Below are positions 50,278 through 58,513 of a DNA stretch of 64,000 bases, piece after piece. Source of the DNA: Anthocerotibacter panamensis C109. GTDB taxonomy: Bacteria; Cyanobacteriota; Cyanobacteriia; Gloeobacterales; Anthocerotibacteraceae. Position 1 is the first letter of the stretch. Every line of letters starts with the position of its first letter. Where the stretch lies: contig NZ_CP062698.1 in assembly GCF_018389385.1 (NCBI RefSeq), positions 2,917,501 to 2,981,500 on the forward strand, written 5' to 3'. Position numbers and translations under genes: made by a program. The notes under the pieces were generated by a model. It saw only the letters and a list, made by a program, of their open reading frames with translations, ran no database searches and was not told the DNA's origin.

Positions 50278-51824
50278 TGACTACCGTCGTCGGCATCGAT
50301 CTCGGCACTACCAACTCCGCCCTTGCCTATGTCAACACCTACGGCAAGCCCGAGGTCATCCCCAACAGCGAGGGCGAGCGCATCACCCCTTCGGTGGTCT
50401 TTTTTGATGGCGATCTAGTCATTGTCGGTCAGACAGCCCTGGAGGCAGCAGTCACCCACCCCCAGGCTGTCGTCGCGGGGATCAAGCGGCAGATGGGCAA
50501 AGGGGAGTTTAGCTACACCGCCCCGTCCGGTCAGGGCTACTCCCCAGAGCAGATTTCGGCCTTTATCCTCAAAAAATTGAAGCAGGACGCCGAGCAGACC
50601 CTCGGTCCCCTCAGCGACTGTGTGATCACGGTGCCTGCCTATTTCGACGATCTGCGCCGCCGCGCCACTATTGCCGCTGGGGAACTTGCTGGCTGGAAGG
50701 TGCTCCATGTCCTCAACGAACCCACGGCGGCGGCGGTCTGCTACGGGCTCACGCAGGCGGGGCTAGACCAGACCCTCCTAGTCTACGACTTGGGGGGCGG
50801 GACCTTTGATGTCACTGTGCTCAAGGTCGTGGGGAGTTCCGTCATTGTCCTTGCCACGGGGGGAAATCCTTTGCTGGGGGGCAGAGATTTTGACCAACTC
50901 TTGGTGGACCACTGCCGGGAAGCCTTTATAGAACAGACCGGCGTGGACCCCAGTGATGACCCGTCCACCCACAATGACTGGCTGCGGCGGGTGGAGCGCG
51001 CCAAGCGTGACCTGAGCCAGCGCCAGCGCACCAGCGTCGCCTTGAGTGGCGGCGGTCACACGACGCGCATCGACCTCACTCGGGCACAATTTGAAGCCAG
51101 CGCGAGCGCTCTTTTAGCCGAGACGCTCGACTTGTGCGAGGAAACCCTCAGCGAATGCCGTCTGGGTTGGCAGGACCTGGACTTGGTCTTGTTGGTGGGC
51201 GGGTCCACACGAATGCCGATGGTCACCCAACTCATCACCGGCTTGACGGGCAAACCACCCCACACCCCGGTCAACCCCGACGAGGCCGTGGCTTTGGGGG
51301 CGGCCCTAACCGCCGTGTCCGAGGCCATCCGCCAACACCCAGAGGCGGTCAAGAGCCTCAACGGGATGACTGAGACCATGGCCTTGCGCCTAGGAGGGCG
51401 GACCCGCATCGAAGATGTCACCTCCCACAGCCTGGGCATCCTCGCCTATGTCGGCCCCCACGCCATCCACGACATCCTGGTACCTAAAAATACCCCCGTT
51501 CCTGTTGAGATCAAGCGCCAGTACAAAACCCAGTACGACAATCAGGTCTCTCTGGAAGTCCCGATCCTGCAAGGAGAAGCGACCGACCCGGCGCTGTGTG
51601 TGCGCTTGGGCGAGCTGCGCATAGAGGGTCTACCCCCACGCCCAGAAGGAGCCCCGGTCCAGGTCACGATGCGCTATACCCGTGACGGCACCGTCGAAGT
51701 CGAAGCCCTCGATATCCAAGCCAACAAACAGGCACGCGCGCGCATTGACCGCAGCAAGCAGGGGCTCGACCCCCGGCAACTCGCCCAGGCTCAGGTCGAA
51801 ATGGCGCACCTTCAAGTCGAGTAA
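50277..51824 (+). CDS. Hsp70-family chaperone lacking most of the C-terminal lid
   Basis: 515 aa, shorter than typical DnaK (about 630). Starts at 50277 within the stop of the previous gene. Nucleotide-binding domain complete: VVGIDLGTTNSALAYV, VITVPAYFDDLRRRAT, LLVYDLGGGTFDVTVLK, LLVGGSTRMPMV. The interdomain linker, usually DVLLLDVTPLSLG, reads RIEDVTSHSLG, so the hydrophobic Leu run needed for allostery in DnaK is missing. The beta substrate domain is present (DNQVSLEVPILQGEATD) but the helical lid is reduced to about 40 residues. Not the housekeeping DnaK. Confidence 0.9.
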   Translation: MTTVVGIDLGTTNSALAYVNTYGKPEVIPNSEGERITPSVVFFDGDLVIVGQTALEAAVTHPQAVVAGIKRQMGKGEFSYTAPSGQGYSPEQISAFILKKLKQDAEQTLGPLSDCVITVPAYFDDLRRRATIAAGELAGWKVLHVLNEPTAAAVCYGLTQAGLDQTLLVYDLGGGTFDVTVLKVVGSSVIVLATGGNPLLGGRDFDQLLVDHCREAFIEQTGVDPSDDPSTHNDWLRRVERAKRDLSQRQRTSVALSGGGHTTRIDLTRAQFEASASALLAETLDLCEETLSECRLGWQDLDLVLLVGGSTRMPMVTQLITGLTGKPPHTPVNPDEAVALGAALTAVSEAIRQHPEAVKSLNGMTETMALRLGGRTRIEDVTSHSLGILAYVGPHAIHDILVPKNTPVPVEIKRQYKTQYDNQVSLEVPILQGEATDPALCVRLGELRIEGLPPRPEGAPVQVTMRYTRDGTVEVEALDIQANKQARARIDRSKQGLDPRQLAQAQVEMAHLQVE

Positions 51825-51830
51825 GCGCCC

Positions 51831-52238
51831 ATGCGCTCCTCCGACCTGTATACCCTGCTGGGCCTATCCCCCAAGGCCACCGCCCAGCAGATCGAGGAGC
51901 GCATCCGCGAGCGGTTGAGCGCGGCACGGCGGATGGTCCTACAACCGGGCCAGCAAGAGCAGGCGGGCCTGCTGATCCAGCAATTGCGCGAGGCGCGGTT
52001 AATACTGCTCGACCCGCTCCAGCGCGCCCGCTATGACACCGCTCGGCTGAGAGCGATGACGCAACTGGCCCCGCCCCCTACACGCCCCGCCCCCAAGCCG
52101 TCTCAGTCCCCCGTTTGGGTCAAGCAAGGCAGAGCGCAGTCAGAACGACTGCGACGGGTCTTGCAGCAGATTGGGCCTTTCGGGTTATTCCTGGCGGGTT
52201 TTTTGCTCGGTTGGATCATCGGGATAAACACCCCGTGA
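51831..52238 (+). CDS. J-domain-like protein without HPD, C-terminal membrane anchor
   Basis: 135 aa, ATG start six bases after the Hsp70 gene. Residues 6-66 follow the J-domain pattern (LYTLLGLSPKATAQQIEERI ... LREARLILLDPLQRARYD), but the loop that should hold His-Pro-Asp reads RLSAARRMVL, so HPD is absent. A Pro-rich linker precedes a hydrophobic helix near 115-132 (FGLFLAGFLLGWIIGI). The product would be a J-like protein bound to the inner membrane. It might recruit the Hsp70 without stimulating its ATPase. Confidence 0.75.
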   Translation: MRSSDLYTLLGLSPKATAQQIEERIRERLSAARRMVLQPGQQEQAGLLIQQLREARLILLDPLQRARYDTARLRAMTQLAPPPTRPAPKPSQSPVWVKQGRAQSERLRRVLQQIGPFGLFLAGFLLGWIIGINTP

Positions 52239-52276
52239 GGGTCATGTCATCCCCATCCTCTATCTAAGGCACCCCC

Positions 52277-53515
52277 ATGACCAAAAAGCGTGAATCGTTT
52301 CTGGTGTTTGGGGCTCCCACCCTGGGAGCCGCTGAAGTCCGCGAAGTCGTACACAGCCTGAAAAGTGGCTGGCTAGGGACCGGCCCTAAAGTAACGCGCT
52401 TTGAGGAGGACTTCAAAGCCTATAAAAAGGCAAACCATGCCATCGCCCTCAATTCCTGCACCGCCGCCCTCCACCTCAGCCTCCTCGCCGCAGGCGTGGG
52501 TCCGGGGGACGAAGTGATCACGACACCCTTGACTTTTTGCGCCACCATCAACGCCATTGTGCACACCGGGGCAACCCCGGTTTTGGCCGATGTTGACCCC
52601 CAGACCATGAACCTCGACCCCGCCCAAGTCGCAGCCAAAATCACCCCCCGGACGCGAGCCCTGGTCCCAGTCCACTTCGCAGGCCGCCCCTGCCCTATGG
52701 AGGAACTCCTCTGCCTAGCCCGCACCCACCATTTGACGGTCATCGAAGACTGCGCCCATGCCCTGGAGACGGAGTATCGAGGCCGTAAGGCCGGGACCTT
52801 GGGGGACTTTGGCTGCTTCAGCTTCTATGCCACCAAAAACATGACGACCGGGGAAGGGGGTATGATCCTGACTCCTGATGCCGAAGCTGCCGCGCGGCTG
52901 CGGCGGCTCGGTCTCCATGGCCTGAGCAAGGACGCCTGGAAACGCTTCGCAGATGAGGGCTACCAGCACTATCAGGTTTTAGAAGCAGGCTTTAAGTACA
53001 ACATGATGGACCTCCAGGCTGCCATCGGTCTGCACCAGCTACAGCGAATCGAGCGGCACTGGGAGCGCCGTCAGCAGCTCTGGCAGCGCTATATGGAGAT
53101 GCTGTCCTCCCTGCCCATCGGTCTTCCAGCCAGCCCAGAACCTGAAACCCGCCACGCCTATCACCTCTTCACTGTCCTCATTGAGGAAGCCAGGACCGGA
53201 GTCAGCCGGGATGCTTTTCTAGCAGCGATGGGCGAACGACGCATCGGGGTCGGGGTGCACTACCTGAGCGTCCCCGAACATGTTTTTTACCAGCAGACTT
53301 TTGGTTGGCGACCAGAAGACTATCCCCAGGCTCAGCGCATCGGCAGGCAGACGGTGAGCCTACCTTTCTCCCCCCGCCTAACTGACCAAGACATAGCTGA
53401 TGTCCTGGAGGCCGTCCGCTATAGTTTGGGCCTCCGCTTCCCCCGCTCGCTCAAAACCCTCCAGCGCGGGGCGGGCGTCAGCACCCGCGCCCGGTTAAAG
53501 ATTTCTCAAGGCTGA
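52277..53515 (+). CDS. DegT/DnrJ/EryC1/StrS-type sugar aminotransferase
   Basis: 412 aa, ATG start. PLP-dependent fold type I: NSCTAALHLSLLAAGVGPGD, VHFAGRPCPME, VIEDCAHALETEYRGRKAGT, and the PLP Lys187 in FSFYATKNMTTGEGGM. Dimer and substrate regions follow (FKYNMMDLQAAIGLHQLQRI). Transfers an amino group to a keto-NDP-sugar for the repeat unit. The last 30 residues are basic and Ser/Arg-rich, beyond the usual end. The nucleotide-sugar substrate is unknown; no dehydratase lies nearby. Confidence 0.94.
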   Translation: MTKKRESFLVFGAPTLGAAEVREVVHSLKSGWLGTGPKVTRFEEDFKAYKKANHAIALNSCTAALHLSLLAAGVGPGDEVITTPLTFCATINAIVHTGATPVLADVDPQTMNLDPAQVAAKITPRTRALVPVHFAGRPCPMEELLCLARTHHLTVIEDCAHALETEYRGRKAGTLGDFGCFSFYATKNMTTGEGGMILTPDAEAAARLRRLGLHGLSKDAWKRFADEGYQHYQVLEAGFKYNMMDLQAAIGLHQLQRIERHWERRQQLWQRYMEMLSSLPIGLPASPEPETRHAYHLFTVLIEEARTGVSRDAFLAAMGERRIGVGVHYLSVPEHVFYQQTFGWRPEDYPQAQRIGRQTVSLPFSPRLTDQDIADVLEAVRYSLGLRFPRSLKTLQRGAGVSTRARLKISQG

Positions 53516-53541
53516 AGGCTTCCTCCTGCCCGGTGAACGCT

Positions 53542-54654
53542 ATGCGAATCTTACATATCCTCAATGACCTCCATAACTTGGGCAACGGCATTGTCAACCA
53601 CGTAGTCGATCTCGCCATTGCCCAGCAGGCGAGCGGTCATCGGGTCACTGTCCTCTCCTCAGGAGGGGAACACGGGGCACTCCTGGCTGCCCACGGAGTC
53701 ACCCTCACCACCCTGCTGATGAACCGCACGCTCTGGCTCCAGCCGCTGCACATCGTTCAGGCCCTCCAGACCATCAACCACCAGATCGCACACTTCGATA
53801 TCGTCCACGCCCATATGATGAGCGGGTTACTCCTGGCTTATTCCGGCTGCCTGCGCCAAGGCATTCCCCTGATCGCCAGTATGCACAACTCCTGGCAGCA
53901 CCATGCCCGACTCATGCGCCTTGCGGACCATCTGATCGCCGGGAGTCAAGCAGTAGCCCAACAACTGTTTACCTGGGGCGTGAAGCCAGACCAAGTATCG
54001 GTGGTCGCTAATGGGACAGGTGGAACCTACCGCTATCAGGCGCTCCCCGCTGCGCCCGTCAGCGCCCTACCCGCAGGGCGCAGGGTCTTGACGGTGGCGG
54101 GGCTTTTTGACCGCAAGGGGATTCACATCCTGCTAGAGGCGGTTCCTCTCGTCGCTGCGGTCGTCCCTCAGGTGCGCTTCTGTATCGTTGGGGACGGCCC
54201 GGACCGCGCCCGCTATCAGCAAAAGGTCCAGGAAGCGGGGATTGGGCTGTGGGTCACCTTCTTGGGATTTCGCCCGCGCTTTGACAATCTGCTGCCCTTG
54301 GCGGAACTGCTCGTACACCCCCCGCTTGCCGACCCCGCGCCCTTGGTCATCCCCGAGACGCTGGCGGCAGGAATTCCGATTGTGGGGACATCCGTGGGGG
54401 GTATCCCCGAAGCGCTCGCCTTTGGGCAAGCCGGTCTACTCGTCCCCCCCGGCAATCCTCAAGCGCTCGCCAGCGCCGTACTCCAAGTCCTGACGGACCC
54501 GACTTTAGCTGCGACCCTCCAGCTACGTAGTCAAGAACGAGCCGCCTGCTATACCACCCAAGCCATGGCCGCCCAAACCGTGGCGGTTTACGAGAAGGTG
54601 CTGACCCGTGCTGTCTACGTCCCCCCGGCCCGACCTGCGCCCAAGAGCACTTGA
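53542..54654 (+). CDS. GT4-family glycosyltransferase with altered EX7E
   Basis: 370 aa from ATG 53542. ILHILNDLHNLGNGIVNHVV at the N-terminus; the paralogue at 58514 begins almost identically. In the donor half the EX7E block reads DPAPLVIPE, while the paralogue has EPFGLVLTE. The first Glu is Asp, and the Phe-Gly before the helix is replaced by Ala-Pro. Activity may be reduced or the specificity changed. Remaining motifs (SVGGIPEALAFGQAGLLV) are normal. Confidence 0.9.
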   Translation: MRILHILNDLHNLGNGIVNHVVDLAIAQQASGHRVTVLSSGGEHGALLAAHGVTLTTLLMNRTLWLQPLHIVQALQTINHQIAHFDIVHAHMMSGLLLAYSGCLRQGIPLIASMHNSWQHHARLMRLADHLIAGSQAVAQQLFTWGVKPDQVSVVANGTGGTYRYQALPAAPVSALPAGRRVLTVAGLFDRKGIHILLEAVPLVAAVVPQVRFCIVGDGPDRARYQQKVQEAGIGLWVTFLGFRPRFDNLLPLAELLVHPPLADPAPLVIPETLAAGIPIVGTSVGGIPEALAFGQAGLLVPPGNPQALASAVLQVLTDPTLAATLQLRSQERAACYTTQAMAAQTVAVYEKVLTRAVYVPPARPAPKST

Positions 54655-54683
54655 AGTACTCAAACCATAAAAGGTAAGCTCCC

Positions 54684-55820
54684 ATGCTGCGCCATGCAAC
54701 TGTCAGTTTATTTCTTCCTACCCTGGAGGGCGGCGGGGCCGAGCGGGCCATGCTGCATCTGGCCGAAGGTTTTACAGCGTGTGGCCTCAAGACCGACTTG
54801 ATCCTCGCTCAGGCCAAAGGGAAGTATCTCTCCATGGTGCCCGATGGAATACGGGTGATTGACCTACAGGCCCACGCCCCGGTCTTGCTCCGTAAAACCC
54901 TGGCCCTCCAGCGTTATCTACGGCGCGAGCGACCGGCGGTTTTGCTGACCACCCTCGATATCGTCAACGCAGCAGCCTGGGCACGTCGTATGGCCGGGGT
55001 CCCCACGCGGGTCGTCATGGTCGTACAGACGAATCTCTCCGCCCAATTCCGGGATTACACCGATGGCACCGGCTGGTTGCGGCCCCAACTGGTGAGGTGG
55101 TTTTACCCTTGGGCCGACCAGATCATCACGGCCTCTCAGGGAGTCGCAGAGGACCTAGCACAGATCTCCGGGCTACCCCTAGGCGAGATGCGGGTCATCT
55201 ACAACCCAGTGGTGACCCCCCGCTTTCTACAGATGGTGCAGCAGCCCGTACCGCACCCCTGGTTTGCTGCGGGGCAACCCCCGGTCATTCTGGGGGTGGG
55301 ACGGCTCGTCCGCCAAAAAGATTTCCCGACGCTGATCCGCAGTTTTGCCCAGATCCGACCACAGGTTCCTGCCCGTCTGGTGATCCTAGGCGAAGGGGAG
55401 GAGCGCGCCAACCTGGAGTTTTTGGTCCGCCAACTCGGTCTGACGGACGCGGTGGACCTGCCGGGATTTGTGGAAAACCCCTATGCCTATATGGCCCAGG
55501 CGTCGGTCTTCGCGCTCTCCTCGACCCACGAGGGCTTTGGCAACGTCGTAGCGGAAGCGCTAGGGGCAGGGACGGCGGTCGTCTCCACCGACTGCCCCAG
55601 TGGACCGGCAGAAATCCTAGGTTGGGGCCGCTACGGAACCTTAACGCCCGTCGGGGACGCCAGAGCGTTGGCCCAAGGGATTGTGCGGACCCTACAAAAA
55701 CCCCCAGGATCTGAAGGATTGCGCCAGCGTGCCCGAGCTTTTTCGCTGATGGCAATTGTCGAACAATACTGCGAGGTCCTCGAAAAACTCATGCAACAGC
55801 CCAAAGCAGGTTGGCGATGA
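54684..55820 (+). CDS. GT4-family glycosyltransferase (GGGAER type)
   Basis: 378 aa, ATG start. VSLFLPTLEGGGAERAMLHL at the acceptor side and EGFGNVVAEALGAGTAVVST (EX7E) with DCPSGPAEIL at the donor side, the pattern of GalNAc/GlcNAc-type GT4 enzymes (WbpH/PglJ-like), though specificity is inference. The stop overlaps the glycoside-hydrolase-like gene as ATGA. Confidence 0.94.
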   Translation: MLRHATVSLFLPTLEGGGAERAMLHLAEGFTACGLKTDLILAQAKGKYLSMVPDGIRVIDLQAHAPVLLRKTLALQRYLRRERPAVLLTTLDIVNAAAWARRMAGVPTRVVMVVQTNLSAQFRDYTDGTGWLRPQLVRWFYPWADQIITASQGVAEDLAQISGLPLGEMRVIYNPVVTPRFLQMVQQPVPHPWFAAGQPPVILGVGRLVRQKDFPTLIRSFAQIRPQVPARLVILGEGEERANLEFLVRQLGLTDAVDLPGFVENPYAYMAQASVFALSSTHEGFGNVVAEALGAGTAVVSTDCPSGPAEILGWGRYGTLTPVGDARALAQGIVRTLQKPPGSEGLRQRARAFSLMAIVEQYCEVLEKLMQQPKAGWR

Positions 55821-57085
55821 AGGGGCCTCTTCGCGTAGCCCTGGCGCTTCTGGGGCTCACAGCAGGTCTGCTAGGCAACGGATTACGCGCCCAGCCCGAG
55901 CAAGCCAGGAGTGCCGACAGCTTTGTGGATTCCGTCGGTGTGGCGGTGCACCTCCGGTTTTTGGATACTGCCTACGGCAACTACTACGGTCTCATCAAGC
56001 CCAAGCTACAAGAGTTGGGCGTGCGCCATATCCGCGATGGCGGAGACGACGCGCAGTTCTTCCAAAAGCTCAATGACCTGGCAGGTGTGGGCATCCGCTC
56101 CTTGTTGGTGATGGACCCACGCGACGGCATTGACCCGGCGCGGGCGGTGGCGATTGCCAAGACCGTAGCTCCTTCCATAGAAGCGGTCGAGCAGCCCAAC
56201 GAATATGACTTTTCCGGTGACCCCAACTGGGCAGCTACGCTCAAAAACTACGATGCCAGCCTCTGGACAGCATTCAAGTCAGACCCAGCGGTAGCCAGCC
56301 TACCGATGATTGGTACAGCCTTCGTCAGTTTTGATGCCACCAACACTGTCGGCGACCTCAGCCCCTATGTTGACTCCTCGAATATGCACCCGCTGCGTTA
56401 TTTCCCTCCCGATAACGACCAAAACAATGCCGCCCCCAACAATATCGCCGTCGAGGCTGCTTTTCGGGCTAAACCCTTCGGCAACAAGCCGATGTGGGCT
56501 TCGGAGACGAGCTACGACGCGGGCTGTCCCGGCTTGGGCAATGGCATCACCGAAGCCGCTCAAGGCAAGTACGTCCCGCGCTTCTTGTTGCAGTGGTTTA
56601 ACACCGGGCTGGTGCGTACTTATATTTATGAATTGATGGACGAGAAGCCGGACAACTGCACCAACGCCGAGCTGCACTTTGGGATCTTGCGCAACGATGG
56701 TTCCCCCAAGCCCGCCTTCACCGCCGTCAAAAACTTGCTTGCGCTCCTGCGCGATCCCGGCGTGCCCTTCAATCCCGGATCGCTGGACTACACCCTGTCG
56801 GGCAACACTACCAACTTGCGCCATACCCTGCTCCAAAAGCGAGACAGGAGCTTTTACTTAATCCTGTGGCAGGCAGCCAAAAGCTCATATTGGCCGGGGG
56901 AAGCCCGCTCGGGACAGGATATCTACGTCGCGCCCACCCAAGTCACCCTCACCCTCAACACCAAGATCACTCAGGCGACCACCTACCTGCCCAACACCTC
57001 CACCAATCCCACGGGGCAATACACCAAGCCGACGCAGATCAACCTGAGTGTGCCGGACTACCCACTGGTTCTAGCCCTTTTTTGA
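55817..57085 (+). CDS. secreted glycoside-hydrolase-like protein (clan GH-A type barrel)
   Basis: 422 aa from ATG 55817. The signal peptide covers about residues 1-24 (LRVALALLGLTAGLLGNGLR). A barrel-type catalytic domain follows. EQPNEYD has the Asn-Glu pair (N128, E129) of clan GH-A acid/base residues, and MWASETSYD (E230) matches a nucleophile-type Glu. The C-terminal beta-domain ends near 422. It is nearly identical in its first 120 mature residues to the protein at 59611-61692 but lacks the CARDB tail. May trim or transfer the secreted polymer outside the inner membrane. Confidence 0.85.
   Translation: MKGPLRVALALLGLTAGLLGNGLRAQPEQARSADSFVDSVGVAVHLRFLDTAYGNYYGLIKPKLQELGVRHIRDGGDDAQFFQKLNDLAGVGIRSLLVMDPRDGIDPARAVAIAKTVAPSIEAVEQPNEYDFSGDPNWAATLKNYDASLWTAFKSDPAVASLPMIGTAFVSFDATNTVGDLSPYVDSSNMHPLRYFPPDNDQNNAAPNNIAVEAAFRAKPFGNKPMWASETSYDAGCPGLGNGITEAAQGKYVPRFLLQWFNTGLVRTYIYELMDEKPDNCTNAELHFGILRNDGSPKPAFTAVKNLLALLRDPGVPFNPGSLDYTLSGNTTNLRHTLLQKRDRSFYLILWQAAKSSYWPGEARSGQDIYVAPTQVTLTLNTKITQATTYLPNTSTNPTGQYTKPTQINLSVPDYPLVLALF
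55972..56202. repeat. 231-bp perfect inverted repeat, left arm
   Basis: Base-for-base identical, in reverse complement, to 61256-61486. Both arms lie in the catalytic part of the glycoside-hydrolase-like genes. The segment between the arms is about 5.05 kb and contains the flippase and a glycosyltransferase. Confidence 0.95.
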
Positions 57086-57118
57086 TCACCCTGAATGGAT
57101 GCGTCGGGAGGACCCTGG

Positions 57119-58471
57119 ATGAGCGCTAACCGTTTCCGGTGGTCGCACTATGTGGGCACGAGTACCCGCTGGCTGCTTGGGGGGAAGAGTGGTCCGGCAG
57201 CCACCGCACAGACTGTACTCACAAAAGTCCTCGTCTTGGGGCTCAATGTGGCGACCGGCGTCATTACCGCCCGAGAGCTTGGCCCGGATGGACGGGGGTC
57301 TCAAGCTGCTATGTTGCTCTGGCCGCAGTTTCTCGCCTTTGCCATGACCTTGGGACTCCCCTCCGCTACTCTCTATAACCTCAGGCGTCACCCCGAGGAC
57401 CGCTCCAGCCTCTTCGCGGCCCTACTTATCCTCGGCATGCTCCTAGGTTGTACGGCGACGGCGACGGGCGTGCTTTTTATCCCCCTATGGTTAGCTAACT
57501 ACCCGCCAGATATCATTCACACCGCGCAGTGGTTTATGGTGGCAGCCCCCGTCAGCCTGCTGGCACTGACGTTTACCTCGGCATTAGAGGCGCTCGATGC
57601 CTTCCACCTCTCCAATCTGGAGCGCTTCCTACAACCGCTATTGACCCTGTGTGGGCTGGTCGGTCTGCTCTTAACGGGGACGCTCACCCCCTTTACCTCC
57701 GCCCTTGCCTACTTGATGCCGATCCTGCCGCTCTTTTTGTGGCGGCTGGTTTATCTCTGGATACGGTTGCGCCCACGCTGGGTAAAACTAAAAACCTCCT
57801 TCCAGCGGCTGGTGAGCTATGGGGTGCGCTCCTACGGCATCGACCTTGCCGGTACGCTGGCGGCTCAGATCGATCAGGTATTGGTAGTAGGTCTGCTCAA
57901 CCCTTACCACATGGGGATGTATGCCGTGGCGCTGAGCCTGTCACGGGTCCTCAATATCTTCCAAGCCGCGATAGCCACCGTCCTCTTCCCCCGACTCGCC
58001 GCCCGTCCGCCCGCTGAAGTGGTGGCGGTCACCGGGCAAGCTGTGCGGGTGAGCACCGCCTTGAGCCTACTGGTAGCCGGGAGTGTTGTGCTGGTCGGGC
58101 CGGTAGTTTTGCATCTGCTGTATGGGCCTGAGTACGCGGAGGCTGTGGCGGTATTTCGCATTTTGGTGGTGGAAGTCGTGCTGGGCGGTGCGGTGCTGGT
58201 CCTGGCTCAGACGTTTATGGCCCTGGGTAAACCCGGTGCTGTCACCATCTGGCAAACGGTCGGGCTGGGGTTGAGTGTGCCCTTGCTGCTGCTACTTATC
58301 CCCGCCTTTGGGCTGGTGGGGGCGGGTCTGGCGCTCTTGTGCTCGACGGGCGCACGGTTGCTTTTGATGCTGCTGAGCTACCCGCTGGTCCTAAAAATCC
58401 CCCCACCCAGCCTGGTGCTTACCCGTGATGACCTCCGGCTACTCACCCGGCTGCTGCCCCATCAGCCCTGA
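57119..58471 (+). CDS. Wzx-type lipid-linked oligosaccharide flippase
   Basis: 450 aa from ATG 57119, chosen for its ideal ribosome-binding site (GGGAGGA, seven bases away). The MATE/MOP superfamily pattern of twelve to fourteen membrane segments is present, starting near KVLVLGLNVATGVITARELG, with GPDGRGSQAAMLLWPQFLAF and the central basic FQRLVSYGVRSYGIDLAGTL. It should translocate repeat units across the inner membrane to the Wzy polymerase. It is the only flippase gene in the window. Confidence 0.92.
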   Translation: MSANRFRWSHYVGTSTRWLLGGKSGPAATAQTVLTKVLVLGLNVATGVITARELGPDGRGSQAAMLLWPQFLAFAMTLGLPSATLYNLRRHPEDRSSLFAALLILGMLLGCTATATGVLFIPLWLANYPPDIIHTAQWFMVAAPVSLLALTFTSALEALDAFHLSNLERFLQPLLTLCGLVGLLLTGTLTPFTSALAYLMPILPLFLWRLVYLWIRLRPRWVKLKTSFQRLVSYGVRSYGIDLAGTLAAQIDQVLVVGLLNPYHMGMYAVALSLSRVLNIFQAAIATVLFPRLAARPPAEVVAVTGQAVRVSTALSLLVAGSVVLVGPVVLHLLYGPEYAEAVAVFRILVVEVVLGGAVLVLAQTFMALGKPGAVTIWQTVGLGLSVPLLLLLIPAFGLVGAGLALLCSTGARLLLMLLSYPLVLKIPPPSLVLTRDDLRLLTRLLPHQP

Positions 58472-58513
58472 GCGTTGAGACGACCCTGCGAGCAAGCCTT
58501 AGAGGACTTCACC

